This document shows, piece by piece, positions 7,709-19,678 of a DNA stretch of 64,000 nucleotides (its first letter is position 1; each line of letters starts with the position of its first letter). The position numbers were made by a program, and so were the translations under genes. The notes below the pieces were generated by a model. That model saw only the letters and a list, made by a program, of their open reading frames with translations. It searched no databases and was not told where the DNA came from. This DNA is from Duganella phyllosphaerae (GTDB lineage Bacteria > Pseudomonadota > Gammaproteobacteria > Burkholderiales > Burkholderiaceae_D), in NCBI RefSeq assembly GCF_001758785.1, contig NZ_LROM01000091.1, positions 25,224-89,223 of the forward strand. The letters run 5' to 3'.

Positions 7709-8677
7709 ATGAACGAACAGGTTTTGCCCACTTATGCCGACGTAGTGGCGGCGTCGGAGCGGATTGCCGGGGTGGCGCACCGCACGCCGGTGATGACGTC
7801 GCGCACTGCCGATAGCGAGCTCGGTGCGCAGGTGTTTTTCAAGTGTGAAAACTTGCAGCGCATGGGGGCGTTCAAGTTCCGTGGCGCCTACAATGCGCTG
7901 GCCAAATTCGATGAGGCGCAGCGGCGTGCCGGTGTTGTCGCTTTTTCGTCCGGCAACCATGCGCAGGGCATCGCCCTGTCGGCGCAGTTGGCTGGCATTC
8001 CGGCCACCATCATCATGCCGCACGACGCGCCGCCGTCGAAAATCGCCGCCACCCGCGGCTATGGCGCCGACGTGGTGCTGTACGACCGCTACACCCAGGA
8101 CCGCGAACAGATCGGCCGCGACCTGGCCCAGCAGCGCGGCATGACCCTGATCCCGCCGTACGACCATGCCGACGTGATCGCTGGCCAGGGCACGGCCGCC
8201 AAGGAATTGTTCGAGGAGGTCGGCCAGCTCGATGCGCTGTTCGTGTGCCTGGGCGGCGGCGGTCTGCTCAGCGGCTCGGCGCTGTCCACGCGCGCGCTGT
8301 CGCCTGCGACCAAACTCTACGGGGTGGAGCCGGAGGCCGGCAACGACGGTCAGCAATCGTTCCGCAGCGGCAGCATCGTCCACATCGACACCCCGAAGAC
8401 GATTGCGGACGGCGCCCAGACCCAGCACCTGGGCAACCTGACGTTCCCCATCATCTGCCGCGATGTCGACGATATTCTGACGGTGAGCGACGCCCAGCTG
8501 CGCGCCGAAATGCGTTTTTTTGCCGCGCGCATGAAGCTGGTGGTCGAACCGACCGGCTGCCTGGGCCTGGCCGCCGCGCGCGCCATGAAGGCGCAACTGC
8601 AAGGCCAGCGCGTGGGCATCATCATCAGCGGCGGTAATGTCGACGTGGCGCGCTACGCCGAGCTGCTGGCCGGGTGA
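7709..8677 (+). CDS. PLP-dependent threonine/serine dehydratase or threo-3-hydroxyaspartate ammonia-lyase
   Basis: A 322-residue fold-type II PLP enzyme. The cofactor lysine is in MGAFKFRGAYNA near residue 54, followed by SSGNHAQGIA, the glycine-rich phosphate loop GGGGLLSG, and the C-terminal ISGGNVDVARY. The absence of a C-terminal ACT domain excludes biosynthetic IlvA. It resembles catabolic threonine dehydratase, serine racemase and hydroxyaspartate ammonia-lyase, which cannot be separated by eye. AAGGAAG precedes the ATG at 7709. The YheO-type regulator upstream, separated by the tandem repeat, supports induction by an amino-acid substrate. Confidence 0.87.
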   Translation: MNEQVLPTYADVVAASERIAGVAHRTPVMTSRTADSELGAQVFFKCENLQRMGAFKFRGAYNALAKFDEAQRRAGVVAFSSGNHAQGIALSAQLAGIPATIIMPHDAPPSKIAATRGYGADVVLYDRYTQDREQIGRDLAQQRGMTLIPPYDHADVIAGQGTAAKELFEEVGQLDALFVCLGGGGLLSGSALSTRALSPATKLYGVEPEAGNDGQQSFRSGSIVHIDTPKTIADGAQTQHLGNLTFPIICRDVDDILTVSDAQLRAEMRFFAARMKLVVEPTGCLGLAAARAMKAQLQGQRVGIIISGGNVDVARYAELLAG

Positions 8678-8882
8678 GCCATGCCCCCTAGCGGTGGCGT
8701 CAGATGCTCGTGAGCTTCAAGCGGAAGTTAGCGACCAGCCGGCCCGGCGCCCTGGGCATCTCCACCACCGAGGTGACACACCATGTCCGCCGCTGGTGGG
8801 GCCAGACCTGCGCTGGCGAACGCCAGGGCAATGCGCAGCGCGCTGGAACGGCCTGGTGCGGCGCTGCCGCTGATCCAGTGGT
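8678..8882. other. Gene-free stretch between convergent genes
   Basis: About 205 bases lie between the ammonia-lyase and the methyltransferase ends. Short open frames exist on both strands, but none has a recognisable domain or a good ribosome binding site. A plus-strand frame from 8704 runs over the methyltransferase end without resembling any family that I know. I see no clear terminator. Confidence 0.4.
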
Positions 8883-10451
8883 TCATGGTGTGTCGGTGTC
8901 GGTGTCGGTGTCGATAATGCCCAGCGCCTGGTACATCGGTAAATAATGGCGTTCGAAAATGCCGGCCTTGCGCAGCACTTCGGCCTGGTATTCGCCGGCC
9001 GTGGCCAGCGGCTTGCCTTCCTTGTGCAGCGGCACGTTCTGCGCCGCCAGCAGCGGACCGGCGAAGTCGCTCCAGGCGCTGGCGCCATGCAGGCCATGCG
9101 CCTGCGCCAGCAGGAACAACTGCGGGATGCGCGGCATCGCCAGGCCGCCGCCCACCAGCGCCGACGCCATGTGCTGGATCTCGCCGCAGCTGCGTGCGCG
9201 CTCGAACAACGCCAGGTTCAGGCGCCGGCTGGCGGCGCTGGCACTGGCTGCCGCGTCCGGCGCCTGGGCTGGCGCCAGCACGCCCATGCCGCACAGGATG
9301 AACACCGCTTCGAACAGCTGGCGCAGGCCGCCGCGCATCGGCACCAGCCGTTCCAGCTCGGCCACGGTGCGCGCCTGGTGGTCTTGCAGGGCGTCGAGCA
9401 GGGGCGCATACATGTCCTGCTTGAGGGCGATCTCGAACGCGCCGGTGCGTACGGTGAGGTCGACGTCGGCGCGCGGCATCACCAGCACCACGCGCTGGCT
9501 GCGCATCACCGCTTCGTGTTGCGCCGGGCTCAGCTGGCACTCGCCGGCTGCGGTGTTGATCCAGTAGTCGCGCCGAAAACTCTGGTTGAGCATCACGTCG
9601 CGCACGCCCTGGCGCTGCACCGGGTCCGGCAACTGCGCCAGCAGCGCGCGTTGCGGTGCGGTGAGGTTCAACGGGTCGAGCTGGTCCAGGTGGTGGGCCG
9701 GGCAGGCATACGCCAGGCCGGCTGCGGCCAGGGTGGCGGCTTGTTCGGCGAAGTCGACCGGCTGCCAGTCGGCGTTGAAAAATTCGTGGGCCAGGTAGCG
9801 GTGGTCGTGGTTGCGCAGGCCTGCCAGCATGTCTGCCACGTGTGGATACGCCGCCAGGTAGGCGGGACGAGTGGCCAGCAGCTTGTCGGCAAAGTCGAGC
9901 GCGGCGTCGATACGGCGCTCGAGGCCGGTGCCGGGCGCGGTCGTGCGGTCGATGTAGCCGCTCAGCAGGTTGCGCAGCGGCACCATCGGCGCCCAACCCG
10001 GCTGGCAGTTGTAGCTCATGTACAACACGCCGCCCGGTTTGAGCTTGCGGTGCACGAAGTCGAGCAGCAGGGCGCGGTTGGCAGGCGAGACCCAGCTCCA
10101 CACGCCATGCACGGCGATGAAGTCGAAGTCGGGCAGGTCGGTGCGGACGCAATACTCGGCAAACGACTGGTCCGCCAACTGGGCGTTGCTGCCGGCGGCC
10201 TGCGCCAGTTGCGCGGCATAGCCGGCCTGGGCGGGATTGAAATCGGTGCCGTGCCAGGCCACAGCGCTGGCGGCCGCATGAATATTGGTGGAGAGCCCCT
10301 GGCCGAAGCCCAGCTCGCAGGCGGTGGCCACGGACGGCATGGGCACGCCGGCATGGGCCAGCGCCATCGCCGCATGCAGCGGGCCGAGCTCGCGATAGTA
10401 GCCGTGGGTGTAGTCGATGCCCGCCACGTAGCCACCAGTACCCTGCGTCAT
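8883..10451 (-). CDS. SAM-dependent methyltransferase with methyltransferase regulatory domain
   Basis: A 522-residue protein. The N-terminal class I methyltransferase domain shows the SAM motif ACELGFGQGLSTNIHA, an acidic residue after the second strand (GTDFNPAQAGYA), and FIAVHGVWSWVSPANR followed by KLKPGGVLYMSYNCQPGW. The middle and C-terminal part fit the regulatory domain found in a family of methyltransferases acting on cell-surface or secondary-metabolite substrates. The substrate cannot be named. I chose the ATG at 10451 rather than a TTG five codons upstream. The C-terminus reads IIDTDTDTDTP, encoded by a TGTCGG hexamer repeat seen at 8891-8913 on the plus strand. It is a single gene, on the same strand as valS. 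Confidence 0.85.
   Translation of the reverse strand: MTQGTGGYVAGIDYTHGYYRELGPLHAAMALAHAGVPMPSVATACELGFGQGLSTNIHAAASAVAWHGTDFNPAQAGYAAQLAQAAGSNAQLADQSFAEYCVRTDLPDFDFIAVHGVWSWVSPANRALLLDFVHRKLKPGGVLYMSYNCQPGWAPMVPLRNLLSGYIDRTTAPGTGLERRIDAALDFADKLLATRPAYLAAYPHVADMLAGLRNHDHRYLAHEFFNADWQPVDFAEQAATLAAAGLAYACPAHHLDQLDPLNLTAPQRALLAQLPDPVQRQGVRDVMLNQSFRRDYWINTAAGECQLSPAQHEAVMRSQRVVLVMPRADVDLTVRTGAFEIALKQDMYAPLLDALQDHQARTVAELERLVPMRGGLRQLFEAVFILCGMGVLAPAQAPDAAASASAASRRLNLALFERARSCGEIQHMASALVGGGLAMPRIPQLFLLAQAHGLHGASAWSDFAGPLLAAQNVPLHKEGKPLATAGEYQAEVLRKAGIFERHYLPMYQALGIIDTDTDTDTP
8891..8913. repeat. Hexanucleotide microsatellite at the methyltransferase 3' end
   Basis: Nearly four copies of TGTCGG on the plus strand. 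On the minus strand they encode the Asp-Thr repeats at the extreme C-terminus of the methyltransferase. A change in copy number would keep the frame and only lengthen or shorten the tail. Confidence 0.8.
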
Positions 10452-10511
10452 TGCGAGCCTTGTCAAAGAGATATCGGCTCATTCTAGCAGGGAAGCCTGA
10501 TCGCGTGGGCG

Positions 10512-10536
10512 AAAAAAAGGCCGCCCGGAGGCGGCC
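10512..10536 (-). terminator. Rho-independent terminator of valS
   Basis: Read on the minus strand, a 7-bp GC-rich stem (GGCCGCC with GGCGGCC, loop of four) is followed by seven T residues. It lies 24 bases after the valS stop codon, in the correct orientation. Confidence 0.9.
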
Positions 10537-10559
10537 CTGCAGGGCTAGGAGATAAGCTA

Positions 10560-13352
10560 TCAGGCCGGCAGCTTGGCCAGCTGCTCGCGCACCTTGTCCA
10601 GCGTGGCCGAGAAGTTGGCGACCCGTTCCTTCTCTTGCGCCACCACTTCCACCGGCGCGCGGGCGACGAAACTCTGGTTCGACAGCTTGCCGTTGGCCTT
10701 GGCGATCTCGCCTTCGACACGGGTGATTTCCTTGGACAGGCGCTCGCGCTCGGCCTTCACGTCGATCTCGACCTTGAGCATCAGCTTGGTCGTGCCGACA
10801 ATCGCCACCGCTGCCGGCGAATCGGGCAGGGCGTCGACGATCTGCACTTCGGCCAGCTTGCCCAGCGCCTGGATGTACGGCGCGCACAGGGCCAGCGCCG
10901 CCTTGTCGGCAGCACTGGCCGGCTCGACGATCAGCGGCACGCGCAGCGATGGCGCCAGCTGCATTTCGCCGCGCAGGTTGCGGGTAGCGTCGATCAGCGA
11001 TTTCAGTTGCAGCATCCACGCTTCGGCCGCTTCGTCGATATTGGCGGTGTCGGCGATCGGGTACGGCTGCATCATGATGGAGTCGCCCGACTTGCCGGCC
11101 AGCGGCGCGACCGCCTGCCACAGCGCTTCGGTGACGAACGGAATCACCGGATGGGCCAGGCGCAGCACCACTTCCAGCACGCGCAACAGCGTGTGGCGGG
11201 TGGCGCGCTGCTGGCCTTCGGTGCCGTGCTGTACCTGCACCTTGGCCACCTCCAGGTACCAGTCGCAGTACTCGTCCCAGACGAACTTGTAGATGGTGGA
11301 AGCGATGTTGTCGAAGCGGTAGTCTTCGAAGCCCTTGGCCACGTCCAGCTCGGCCTTTTGCAGCATCGAGATGATCCACTTGTCGGCGTTCGACAGGTCG
11401 GCATCGCTGGCGCTGCAATCCTTTTCTTCCGTGTTCATCAGCACGAAGCGGGTGGCGTTCCACAGCTTGTTGCAGAAGTTGCGGTAGCCTTCGGCACGGC
11501 CCAGGTCGAAGTTGATGTTGCGGCCCAGCGAGGCGTACGACGCCATGGTGAAGCGCACGGCGTCGGTGCCGTAGGCGGCGATGCCTTCCGGGAATTCCTT
11601 GCGCGTGGCTTTCTCGATTTTTGGCGCGGTGCGCGGATCCATCAGGCCGGTGGTGCGCTTGGCCACCAGCGCGTCGATGCCGATGCCGTCGATCAGGTCG
11701 ATCGGGTCGAGCGTATTGCCCTTGGACTTGGACATTTTCTGGCCGGTCGAATCGCGCACCAGGCCATGCACGTACACGGTTTCGAACGGCACTTTGCCGG
11801 TGAAGTGGAGGGTGAACATCACCATGCGCGCCACCCAGAAGAAGATGATGTCGAAACCGGTGACCAGCACCGACGACGGCAGGAACGCTTTCAGGTCCGG
11901 CGTTTCGTCGGGCCAGCCCAGGGTGGAGAACGGCACCAGTGCCGACGAGAACCAGGTGTCGAGCACGTCGGCGTCGCGGCGCAGCGGGCCGGTGCTGCCA
12001 GCGGCCTGCTGCTTGGCCTGCGCTTCGGCCTCGGTCTTGGCGACAAAGATGTTGCCGGCTTCGTCGTACCAGGCCGGGATTTGATGGCCCCACCACAGCT
12101 GGCGCGAGATGCACCAGTCCTGGATGTTGTTGAGCCACTGGTTGTAGGTGTTGCTCCAGTTCTCGGGCACGAACTTGATGTCGCCGCTGGCCACTTTTTC
12201 CAAGGCTATTTCAGCGATCGACTTGCCGGGGAAGAAGGTGCCTTCCGGCGCCGGCTTGCTCATGGCGACGAACCACTGGTCGGTGAGCATCGGCTCGATC
12301 ACCACGCCGGTACGGTCACCGCGCGGCACCATCAGCGTGTGTTTCTTGACGTCTTCGAGCAGGCCGGCCGCTTCGAGGTCGGCGACGATCTGCTTGCGCG
12401 CGACGAAACGGTCCATGCCGCGATATTGTTCCGGTGCCTCGTCGTTGATCTTCGCTTCGAGCGTGAAGATCGACAGCATCGGCAGGTTGTGGCGCTGGCC
12501 GACCGCGTAATCGTTCTGGTCGTGGGCAGGCGTGATTTTCACGCAGCCGGTGCCAAAAGCTTTATCGACGTATTCGTCGGCGATGATCGGGATCGCGCGG
12601 CCCACCAGCGGCAGGGTCAGCATCTTGCCCACCAGCGCAGCGTAGCGCTCGTCGGTGGGATCGACCGCCACGGCGACGTCGCCGAGCATGGTTTCAGGAC
12701 GGGTGGTGGCCACCGTGATGGTGCCCGAACCGTCGGCCAGCGGGTACTTGATGTACCACATCGAGCCTTCTTCTTCCTTGGATTCCACCTCGAGATCGGA
12801 GACGGCCGTGCCCAGCACCGGGTCCCAGTTGACCAGGCGCTTGCCACGGTAGATCAGGCCCTGTTCGTGCAGGCGCACGAAGACGTCGGTGACGACCTTC
12901 GAACGGGTTTCGTCCATGGTGAAGTATTCGCGCTGCCAGTCGGGCGAGGCGCCCAGGCGGCGCATCTGGCCGGTGATGGTGGAGCCCGATTTTTCCTTCC
13001 ACTCCCACACGCGCTTGATGAATTCGTCGCGGCCGAGGTCGTGGCGCGAAATCTTCTGCGCGTCGAGCTGGCGCTCCACCACGATCTGGGTGGCGATGCC
13101 GGCGTGGTCGGTGCCCGGGATCCAGGCCGTGTTATGGCCGAGCATGCGGTGGTAGCGCGTCAGGCCATCCATGATGGTCTGGTTGAACGCGTGGCCCATG
13201 TGCAGGGTGCCGGTGACGTTCGGCGGCGGCAGCTGGATGCTGAAAGAAGGTTTGCCGGCGTCGAGGGTGGCGGTGTAATAACCGCGCGATTCCCACTCGG
13301 TGCGCCAGAATTGTTCAATGTCGGCAGGCTCGAAAGACTTGGCTAATTCCAT
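10560..13352 (-). CDS. valS: Valine-tRNA ligase
   Basis: ValS charges tRNA(Val) and edits misactivated threonine. The 930-residue product has the usual length. It shows the class I signatures HMGH in [14 protein letters not shown] and KMSKS in [10 protein letters not shown], the large CP1 editing domain between them, the anticodon-binding helical region and the C-terminal coiled coil ([20 protein letters not shown]) specific for ValRS. The start at 13352 ([16 protein letters not shown]) fits the family; the open frame extends further upstream, but that part does not look like ValS. A canonical terminator follows the gene. Confidence 0.98.
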   Translation of the reverse strand: MELAKSFEPADIEQFWRTEWESRGYYTATLDAGKPSFSIQLPPPNVTGTLHMGHAFNQTIMDGLTRYHRMLGHNTAWIPGTDHAGIATQIVVERQLDAQKISRHDLGRDEFIKRVWEWKEKSGSTITGQMRRLGASPDWQREYFTMDETRSKVVTDVFVRLHEQGLIYRGKRLVNWDPVLGTAVSDLEVESKEEEGSMWYIKYPLADGSGTITVATTRPETMLGDVAVAVDPTDERYAALVGKMLTLPLVGRAIPIIADEYVDKAFGTGCVKITPAHDQNDYAVGQRHNLPMLSIFTLEAKINDEAPEQYRGMDRFVARKQIVADLEAAGLLEDVKKHTLMVPRGDRTGVVIEPMLTDQWFVAMSKPAPEGTFFPGKSIAEIALEKVASGDIKFVPENWSNTYNQWLNNIQDWCISRQLWWGHQIPAWYDEAGNIFVAKTEAEAQAKQQAAGSTGPLRRDADVLDTWFSSALVPFSTLGWPDETPDLKAFLPSSVLVTGFDIIFFWVARMVMFTLHFTGKVPFETVYVHGLVRDSTGQKMSKSKGNTLDPIDLIDGIGIDALVAKRTTGLMDPRTAPKIEKATRKEFPEGIAAYGTDAVRFTMASYASLGRNINFDLGRAEGYRNFCNKLWNATRFVLMNTEEKDCSASDADLSNADKWIISMLQKAELDVAKGFEDYRFDNIASTIYKFVWDEYCDWYLEVAKVQVQHGTEGQQRATRHTLLRVLEVVLRLAHPVIPFVTEALWQAVAPLAGKSGDSIMMQPYPIADTANIDEAAEAWMLQLKSLIDATRNLRGEMQLAPSLRVPLIVEPASAADKAALALCAPYIQALGKLAEVQIVDALPDSPAAVAIVGTTKLMLKVEIDVKAERERLSKEITRVEGEIAKANGKLSNQSFVARAPVEVVAQEKERVANFSATLDKVREQLAKLPA

Positions 13353-13432
13353 GATTGGGCAGAGTAATTTGCGAAAACAGCCATTATAGATGACGCGGCG
13401 CGGCATGGGCTGGCCGCGCCGCCCTGCGCCTG

Positions 13433-14353
13433 CTATTTCGCCGCTGCCGGCTCGGCCTGCGCCGCGTGCTGTTCGGCCACCTTGGCCAGGTCGGGCAAGG
13501 CCAGGCCGTCCTCGCGGGTTTTCTCCAGGCCGGCAAAGATGCCGTCGGTGGTCCACGGCTGGCTGAAGTGTTTGCCCACCGCGTCGAGCACGGCGTCACG
13601 CTGGCAAGCTTCATCGTCGCCGGGCGCGGCGACGAACATGGTGTCGGTGCTGTAGGCCGGCAGGCGCGACTGGCGGCCCTGCGGCGCGCGCGCGGTCAGG
13701 CCCACGCGGGCGTAGCAGGCGCTGTCGCCGTTGTCCAGTTCGAAGATTTCCGTATCGACGTAGGTGGTGATCTGGCGGTAGTCGAACAGCTTGCCGATCT
13801 GGTAAGCGGACAGCGCGTCGGACAGCGCGGCCCTGGCCTTGGCCCCCACGCCCGATCCCGATATTTCGATTACCTTGGGATCGGCTGCTTCCACCGCGCG
13901 GGTGCCGCCGCCGGGCAGCGTTTGATCGAGGTTGTCGACCAGTTGCGCCAGCTCGGTTTCGCCCATGGCCTCGACAGCGGCGCGCATGGCAGTGGCCCGG
14001 CATACCGTCTCCTGCCACTGGTCATCGGCCACTTCCTGGACGAAGCGGGTGATGTGTTCCAACGGCGCGCGCGGCTGGCGGCCGTCGGTGGTGGCGGTGG
14101 TGATGCCCACGCTGCCGATGCAATAGCCATGGCCGCCCAGTTCGTACGCTTCGGTACGCCCCCATACCGCCAGGCCGCGCTGAACCAGGGCCGCCTGCAG
14201 CGGCGCCGGCAGGGTTTCTTCGAGGTAGAGGGCAAAGTCACTCGAGTACGATTCGTCCACCACCTGCAGTTTGCCGGCGTGGGCGGTCAGGCAGGCGGTC
14301 GAGAGCAAGGCAGCAAGCAGGTTGGCAGACAGGTAAGCGCGGGAGCGTTGCAT
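13433..14353 (-). CDS. Secreted protein of unknown function
   Basis: This 306-residue product begins with a Sec signal peptide ([20 protein letters not shown], cleavage near THAG or AHAG). I do not recognise the family. The mature part has two similar halves: each has a segment giving a Cys residue near charged loops ([20 protein letters not shown] and [19 protein letters not shown]), which suggests an internal duplication of a roughly 130-residue unit. The C-terminus is Ala/Glu-rich. There is no catalytic motif. It lies 80 bases upstream of valS on the same strand; the next gene, the propeller cyclase, is also on the minus strand. Paired cysteines fit a periplasmic location. Confidence 0.7.
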   Translation of the reverse strand: MQRSRAYLSANLLAALLSTACLTAHAGKLQVVDESYSSDFALYLEETLPAPLQAALVQRGLAVWGRTEAYELGGHGYCIGSVGITTATTDGRQPRAPLEHITRFVQEVADDQWQETVCRATAMRAAVEAMGETELAQLVDNLDQTLPGGGTRAVEAADPKVIEISGSGVGAKARAALSDALSAYQIGKLFDYRQITTYVDTEIFELDNGDSACYARVGLTARAPQGRQSRLPAYSTDTMFVAAPGDDEACQRDAVLDAVGKHFSQPWTTDGIFAGLEKTREDGLALPDLAKVAEQHAAQAEPAAAK

Positions 14354-14413
14354 GGTATATACCCAAACGCAACATTATATTAAAGATATTCCATTTGACC
14401 AACACCGGCTTTG

Positions 14414-17400
14414 TCACGATTCGGCCAGGTGCCAGGTATTGCGACCCGCGCCCTTGGCGCGGTACAGCGCCACGTCGGCCTGCTTGTAGAGCTGTTCGTG
14501 GCTGTGGCCGCTCTGGTGCAGCGCTGCCCCCACGCTGACGCTGATCTCGATGGTGTCCCCCTGCGGCAGCAATAGCGGCTCGGCCAGGTTGTGGAGGATG
14601 CGCGCGCAGACCGGTTCGAGCGTGGCGCGGTCGGTGGTCCGGCCCTGCAGCACGGCAAATTCGTCGCCGCCCAGGCGGAATACCCGGTCCTCTTCGCGCA
14701 CCGCCGCCAGCAGGCGCCCGGCGGTGGCCACCAGCAGGGCATCGCCGGCGTCGTGGCCGTAGGTGTCGTTGATCGGCTTGAAGTGGTCGAGGTCGATCAG
14801 CAGCAGCGTGAACCCCGGTCCGCCGCGCTCGGCCTGCGCCACCAGGTGACGCAGCTCGTCGCTGAACAGGCGCCGGTTGGCAAGGCCGGTGAGCGGATCG
14901 CTGTAGGCCAGGGTTTCCAGCTGGGCCTGGGTAGCGCGCAGTTCGGCGGTGCGCGCTTCCACCATGGCCTCCAGTTCGTGCTGGCGCCGCCGCAGGTAGC
15001 GGGTGCGGGCGTGCATCAGGCCGGCCAGCAGCAGCGCCGCCAGCAGCACCGCTGCCAGCCGCGCCCACGGCTGCTGGTGCCAGGCGGTCAGCACGCGCAC
15101 CGGCACTTCCAGCGGCGCCGACCATTCGCCGTTGCGGTTGGAGCCGCGCAGCAGCAACACGTAGTCGCCCGGCGGCAGGTTGGTGTAGCTGGCGCGGCGG
15201 CTGATGGTGTCGGTGGCGATCCAGTCGCGATCGAACCCCTTGAGCTGGTAGGCATAGCGGTTGCGCTCGGGCGCGGAATAGTCGAGCGCGGCGAACTCGA
15301 GCGAGAAGCCGCGCTCGCGGCCTTCCGGCGTGATGGTGATCGGCGCGGCACGGCGGCCGGCGATGTTGTAGCTGCCGCCGGGGATTTCCTGGTCGCCCAG
15401 CACGATGCGCGTGACGGCGACCGGCGCCGCGTAGCGCCATGGCGCCAGGGCGCGGGTGCGCAGCACGGTCAGGCCGGACAGGCCGCCGAACACCAGTTCG
15501 TCGGCCGCGGTGCGCGCGCCGGAATTGGTCCAGTACAACGGCACTTGCACGCCGTCGCCGGGACCGAACGACTGTATCGCCAGCGTGCCCGGCGCTATCC
15601 GCGCCATACCGGTGTCCGTACTGGCCCAGATCGCGCCATCGACATCCTCCAGCACCATGTTGGCGCCGTTGTCGGGCATGCCCTGCAGCTTGCTGAAGCG
15701 GCGGAAGTGCCGCTGACCGTCGGCGTCGGTACGTTCGAGCATGATCACGCCGATGCCGAAGTTCGACAGCCACAGCCGTCCCTGGCGGTCGAGCAGCAGC
15801 GACGAGACATAACCGGGCGCCAGGCGGTCGGCGGCGGCCAGCTCGGTCGGCACCAGTTCCACGCTGGCGCTGGCGGGATCCAGGCGGCCCAGGCGCGCCA
15901 GCCCGGTGCGGGTGCCGATCCACAGATCGTTGCCGGCGATGAGCAGCGCGGTCACGCGCGGGTCGCCCAGGCGGTCGGTTTCGTGGCGCAGCAGGCGCGC
16001 CGTGTCGCGACTGCCTGCAGGCGGTAGTTGCAATGCGCGCACGCCTTCCAGGTCGCCCAGCCACAGTACCCGGTCGCGCACCGCCAGCGCCCATACCTCT
16101 TCCTCGAGCGCGCGCCCGGGCACCGGCACCAGGCGCGCGCGGCGGCCCTGGGCATCGGCGCGGTACAGGCCTTTCTGGGTGCCCAGGTAGATCTCGCCAT
16201 CGGGTCCCGGCACGATCGCCAGCACCCGGCCCTTGGGCAGGTCGGGCACGCTGGAAACCTGGCCGGTGGCCGGGTCGACGATCTTGATGCCGCCGCCGGC
16301 AATCGACAGCCACAGCCTGCCATCGGGCGCCTGCATCATGGACGGCACGCTGAGCACGCCAGCAGCGTCGGGGTCCAGGTAGCGCACGGTGGTGACCGCA
16401 TCCGACACGGGACCGTGCTGGCTGAGGCCGCCCATGCCGGCCACGAAGACAATGCCGCCGCGTTCGCGGAACATGGTCATGATGTTGTTGTCGAGCAGGC
16501 TGTCGGGGGTGTCGGCACGGTGGCGGATACGGCGCGTCTCGCCGCTGAGCACGTCCAGCACCACGATGCCACCTGCGCTGCCGTCGGTGCCGATCCAGAC
16601 CTGATCGGGCGCCGCTTCGATAATCGACACCACGCGCTCCTGCTGCAAGGTCGATACCGGCCCGCTTTCGCGTACCGCCGTGGCCTTCAGGGTGGCCGCA
16701 TCGACCAGGAAGGCGCCGTTGGCGCGGGTGCCCACCCAGATGCGGCCGGTGCTGTCCTGGAACAATGCGCCGATGGGCAGGGCGGCGCCATCGACCAGGG
16801 CGACCGGCCGTACCCGGCGGTCCTGGTCCATCAGGAACAGGCCGCGCTCGGTGCCGATCCACAGCCGGCCATCGGTGGCGCGCAGCAGGAAGCTGACGCC
16901 GCCGGCCGGCAGCGCCGCCCCGGCGGCATAGACCATGCGGCTGACCGCGCCGGCGGCATCGATGCGGTCGATGCCGGCGCCGTGGCCTACCAGTATGCCG
17001 TCGGCGCCGTCGTCGGTAATGGCACCCACATCACCGCTGGCCAAGCCACCGGGTACCGCGCGATAGCGCACGAAGTTGTCGTGGGCGGCGTCGTAGCGCG
17101 CCACGCCGCCGGAATTCATGCCGACCCACAGGTGGCCGCGCCAGTCGATGTGTACGCTGAGAATGTAGCTGTCGGGCAGGGCGTCGGTGCGGGTGGTGTC
17201 GCCCATGTAGCGCAGGTAGCGGCTGCCATCCCAGCGCACCAGCCCGGTCTGGGTGCCGATCCAGACGAACCCTTGCCGGTCCTGGGCAAAAGAATTTCCG
17301 CCGGTCATGTCGGGTTGCTGGTGGTGCTTGAACGCGGTGTGGGCCAGGCGGCTCCAGCGTTCGGTGGCGTGCGAGGGCGCAACGCATGCCAGCAGCAGCG

Positions 17401-17440
17401 CCAGCAAAAACAGACAGCGATGAATATTGCATCTTGGCAT
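14414..17440 (-). CDS. Two-component-type beta-propeller sensor with diguanylate cyclase domain
   Basis: A 1008-residue membrane protein. After a signal peptide (LFLLALLLACVAPSHA) come about fourteen beta-propeller blades with the periodic W-I-G-T pattern (VWIGTQTGLVRWDG, LWIGTERGLFLM, IWVGTRANGAFLVD). A Y_Y_Y-type Ig domain follows (FSLEFAALDYSAPERNRYAYQLKG), then one membrane helix near residue 800 (LAAVLLAALLLAGLMHA), a short coiled coil, and a GGDEF domain. The catalytic motif GGDEF is intact near residue 920, and an RxxD inhibitory site (REED) lies five residues upstream. The protein probably makes cyclic di-GMP in response to a periplasmic signal, under product inhibition. The ligand is unknown. 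There is no EAL domain. Confidence 0.9.
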   Translation of the reverse strand: MPRCNIHRCLFLLALLLACVAPSHATERWSRLAHTAFKHHQQPDMTGGNSFAQDRQGFVWIGTQTGLVRWDGSRYLRYMGDTTRTDALPDSYILSVHIDWRGHLWVGMNSGGVARYDAAHDNFVRYRAVPGGLASGDVGAITDDGADGILVGHGAGIDRIDAAGAVSRMVYAAGAALPAGGVSFLLRATDGRLWIGTERGLFLMDQDRRVRPVALVDGAALPIGALFQDSTGRIWVGTRANGAFLVDAATLKATAVRESGPVSTLQQERVVSIIEAAPDQVWIGTDGSAGGIVVLDVLSGETRRIRHRADTPDSLLDNNIMTMFRERGGIVFVAGMGGLSQHGPVSDAVTTVRYLDPDAAGVLSVPSMMQAPDGRLWLSIAGGGIKIVDPATGQVSSVPDLPKGRVLAIVPGPDGEIYLGTQKGLYRADAQGRRARLVPVPGRALEEEVWALAVRDRVLWLGDLEGVRALQLPPAGSRDTARLLRHETDRLGDPRVTALLIAGNDLWIGTRTGLARLGRLDPASASVELVPTELAAADRLAPGYVSSLLLDRQGRLWLSNFGIGVIMLERTDADGQRHFRRFSKLQGMPDNGANMVLEDVDGAIWASTDTGMARIAPGTLAIQSFGPGDGVQVPLYWTNSGARTAADELVFGGLSGLTVLRTRALAPWRYAAPVAVTRIVLGDQEIPGGSYNIAGRRAAPITITPEGRERGFSLEFAALDYSAPERNRYAYQLKGFDRDWIATDTISRRASYTNLPPGDYVLLLRGSNRNGEWSAPLEVPVRVLTAWHQQPWARLAAVLLAALLLAGLMHARTRYLRRRQHELEAMVEARTAELRATQAQLETLAYSDPLTGLANRRLFSDELRHLVAQAERGGPGFTLLLIDLDHFKPINDTYGHDAGDALLVATAGRLLAAVREEDRVFRLGGDEFAVLQGRTTDRATLEPVCARILHNLAEPLLLPQGDTIEISVSVGAALHQSGHSHEQLYKQADVALYRAKGAGRNTWHLAES

Positions 17441-17536
17441 GAGATCACTATACCGCAGCGGCCGCCACCAGATGTGGCATTTACGCTACGGGCAGGGCGC
17501 ACCAACATGCGGGTCGCGCAATCGGCAAGGCGCGGT

Positions 17537-17542
17537 TATAAT
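17537..17542 (+). promoter_or_regulatory. Probable -10 element of the thi operon
   Basis: A consensus TATAAT lies about 30 bases before the conserved part of the TPP riboswitch. The region upstream for a -35 element is weak. The element also lies close to the divergent propeller-cyclase gene start at 17440. Confidence 0.55.
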
Positions 17543-17573
17543 CGTCGCGCTGCCCGGGTGAACACCACCGGGC

Positions 17574-19668
<2,095 letters not shown>

Positions 19669-19678
19669 GGGAGCCTCG

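Noticed and set aside
6170..8602. A long minus-strand open frame of about 810 codons
   Set aside because: It runs antisense to the YheO-type and ammonia-lyase genes and through DUF2147 in another frame. Only its last 43 codons resemble a real protein, an OmpA tail, so the rest is a GC-driven shadow.
8704..8946. An 80-codon plus-strand frame between the ammonia-lyase and methyltransferase genes
   Set aside because: No ribosome binding site, no family, and the end is encoded by the hexamer repeat of the opposite gene.
8728..12138. A 1136-codon minus-strand frame
   Set aside because: It overlaps the methyltransferase and valS in a different frame and has a composition of Arg, Pro and Ala typical of shadow frames.
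10635..13346. A 903-codon plus-strand frame antisense to valS
   Set aside because: Antisense shadow: rich in His, Val, Gly and Arg, with no domain.
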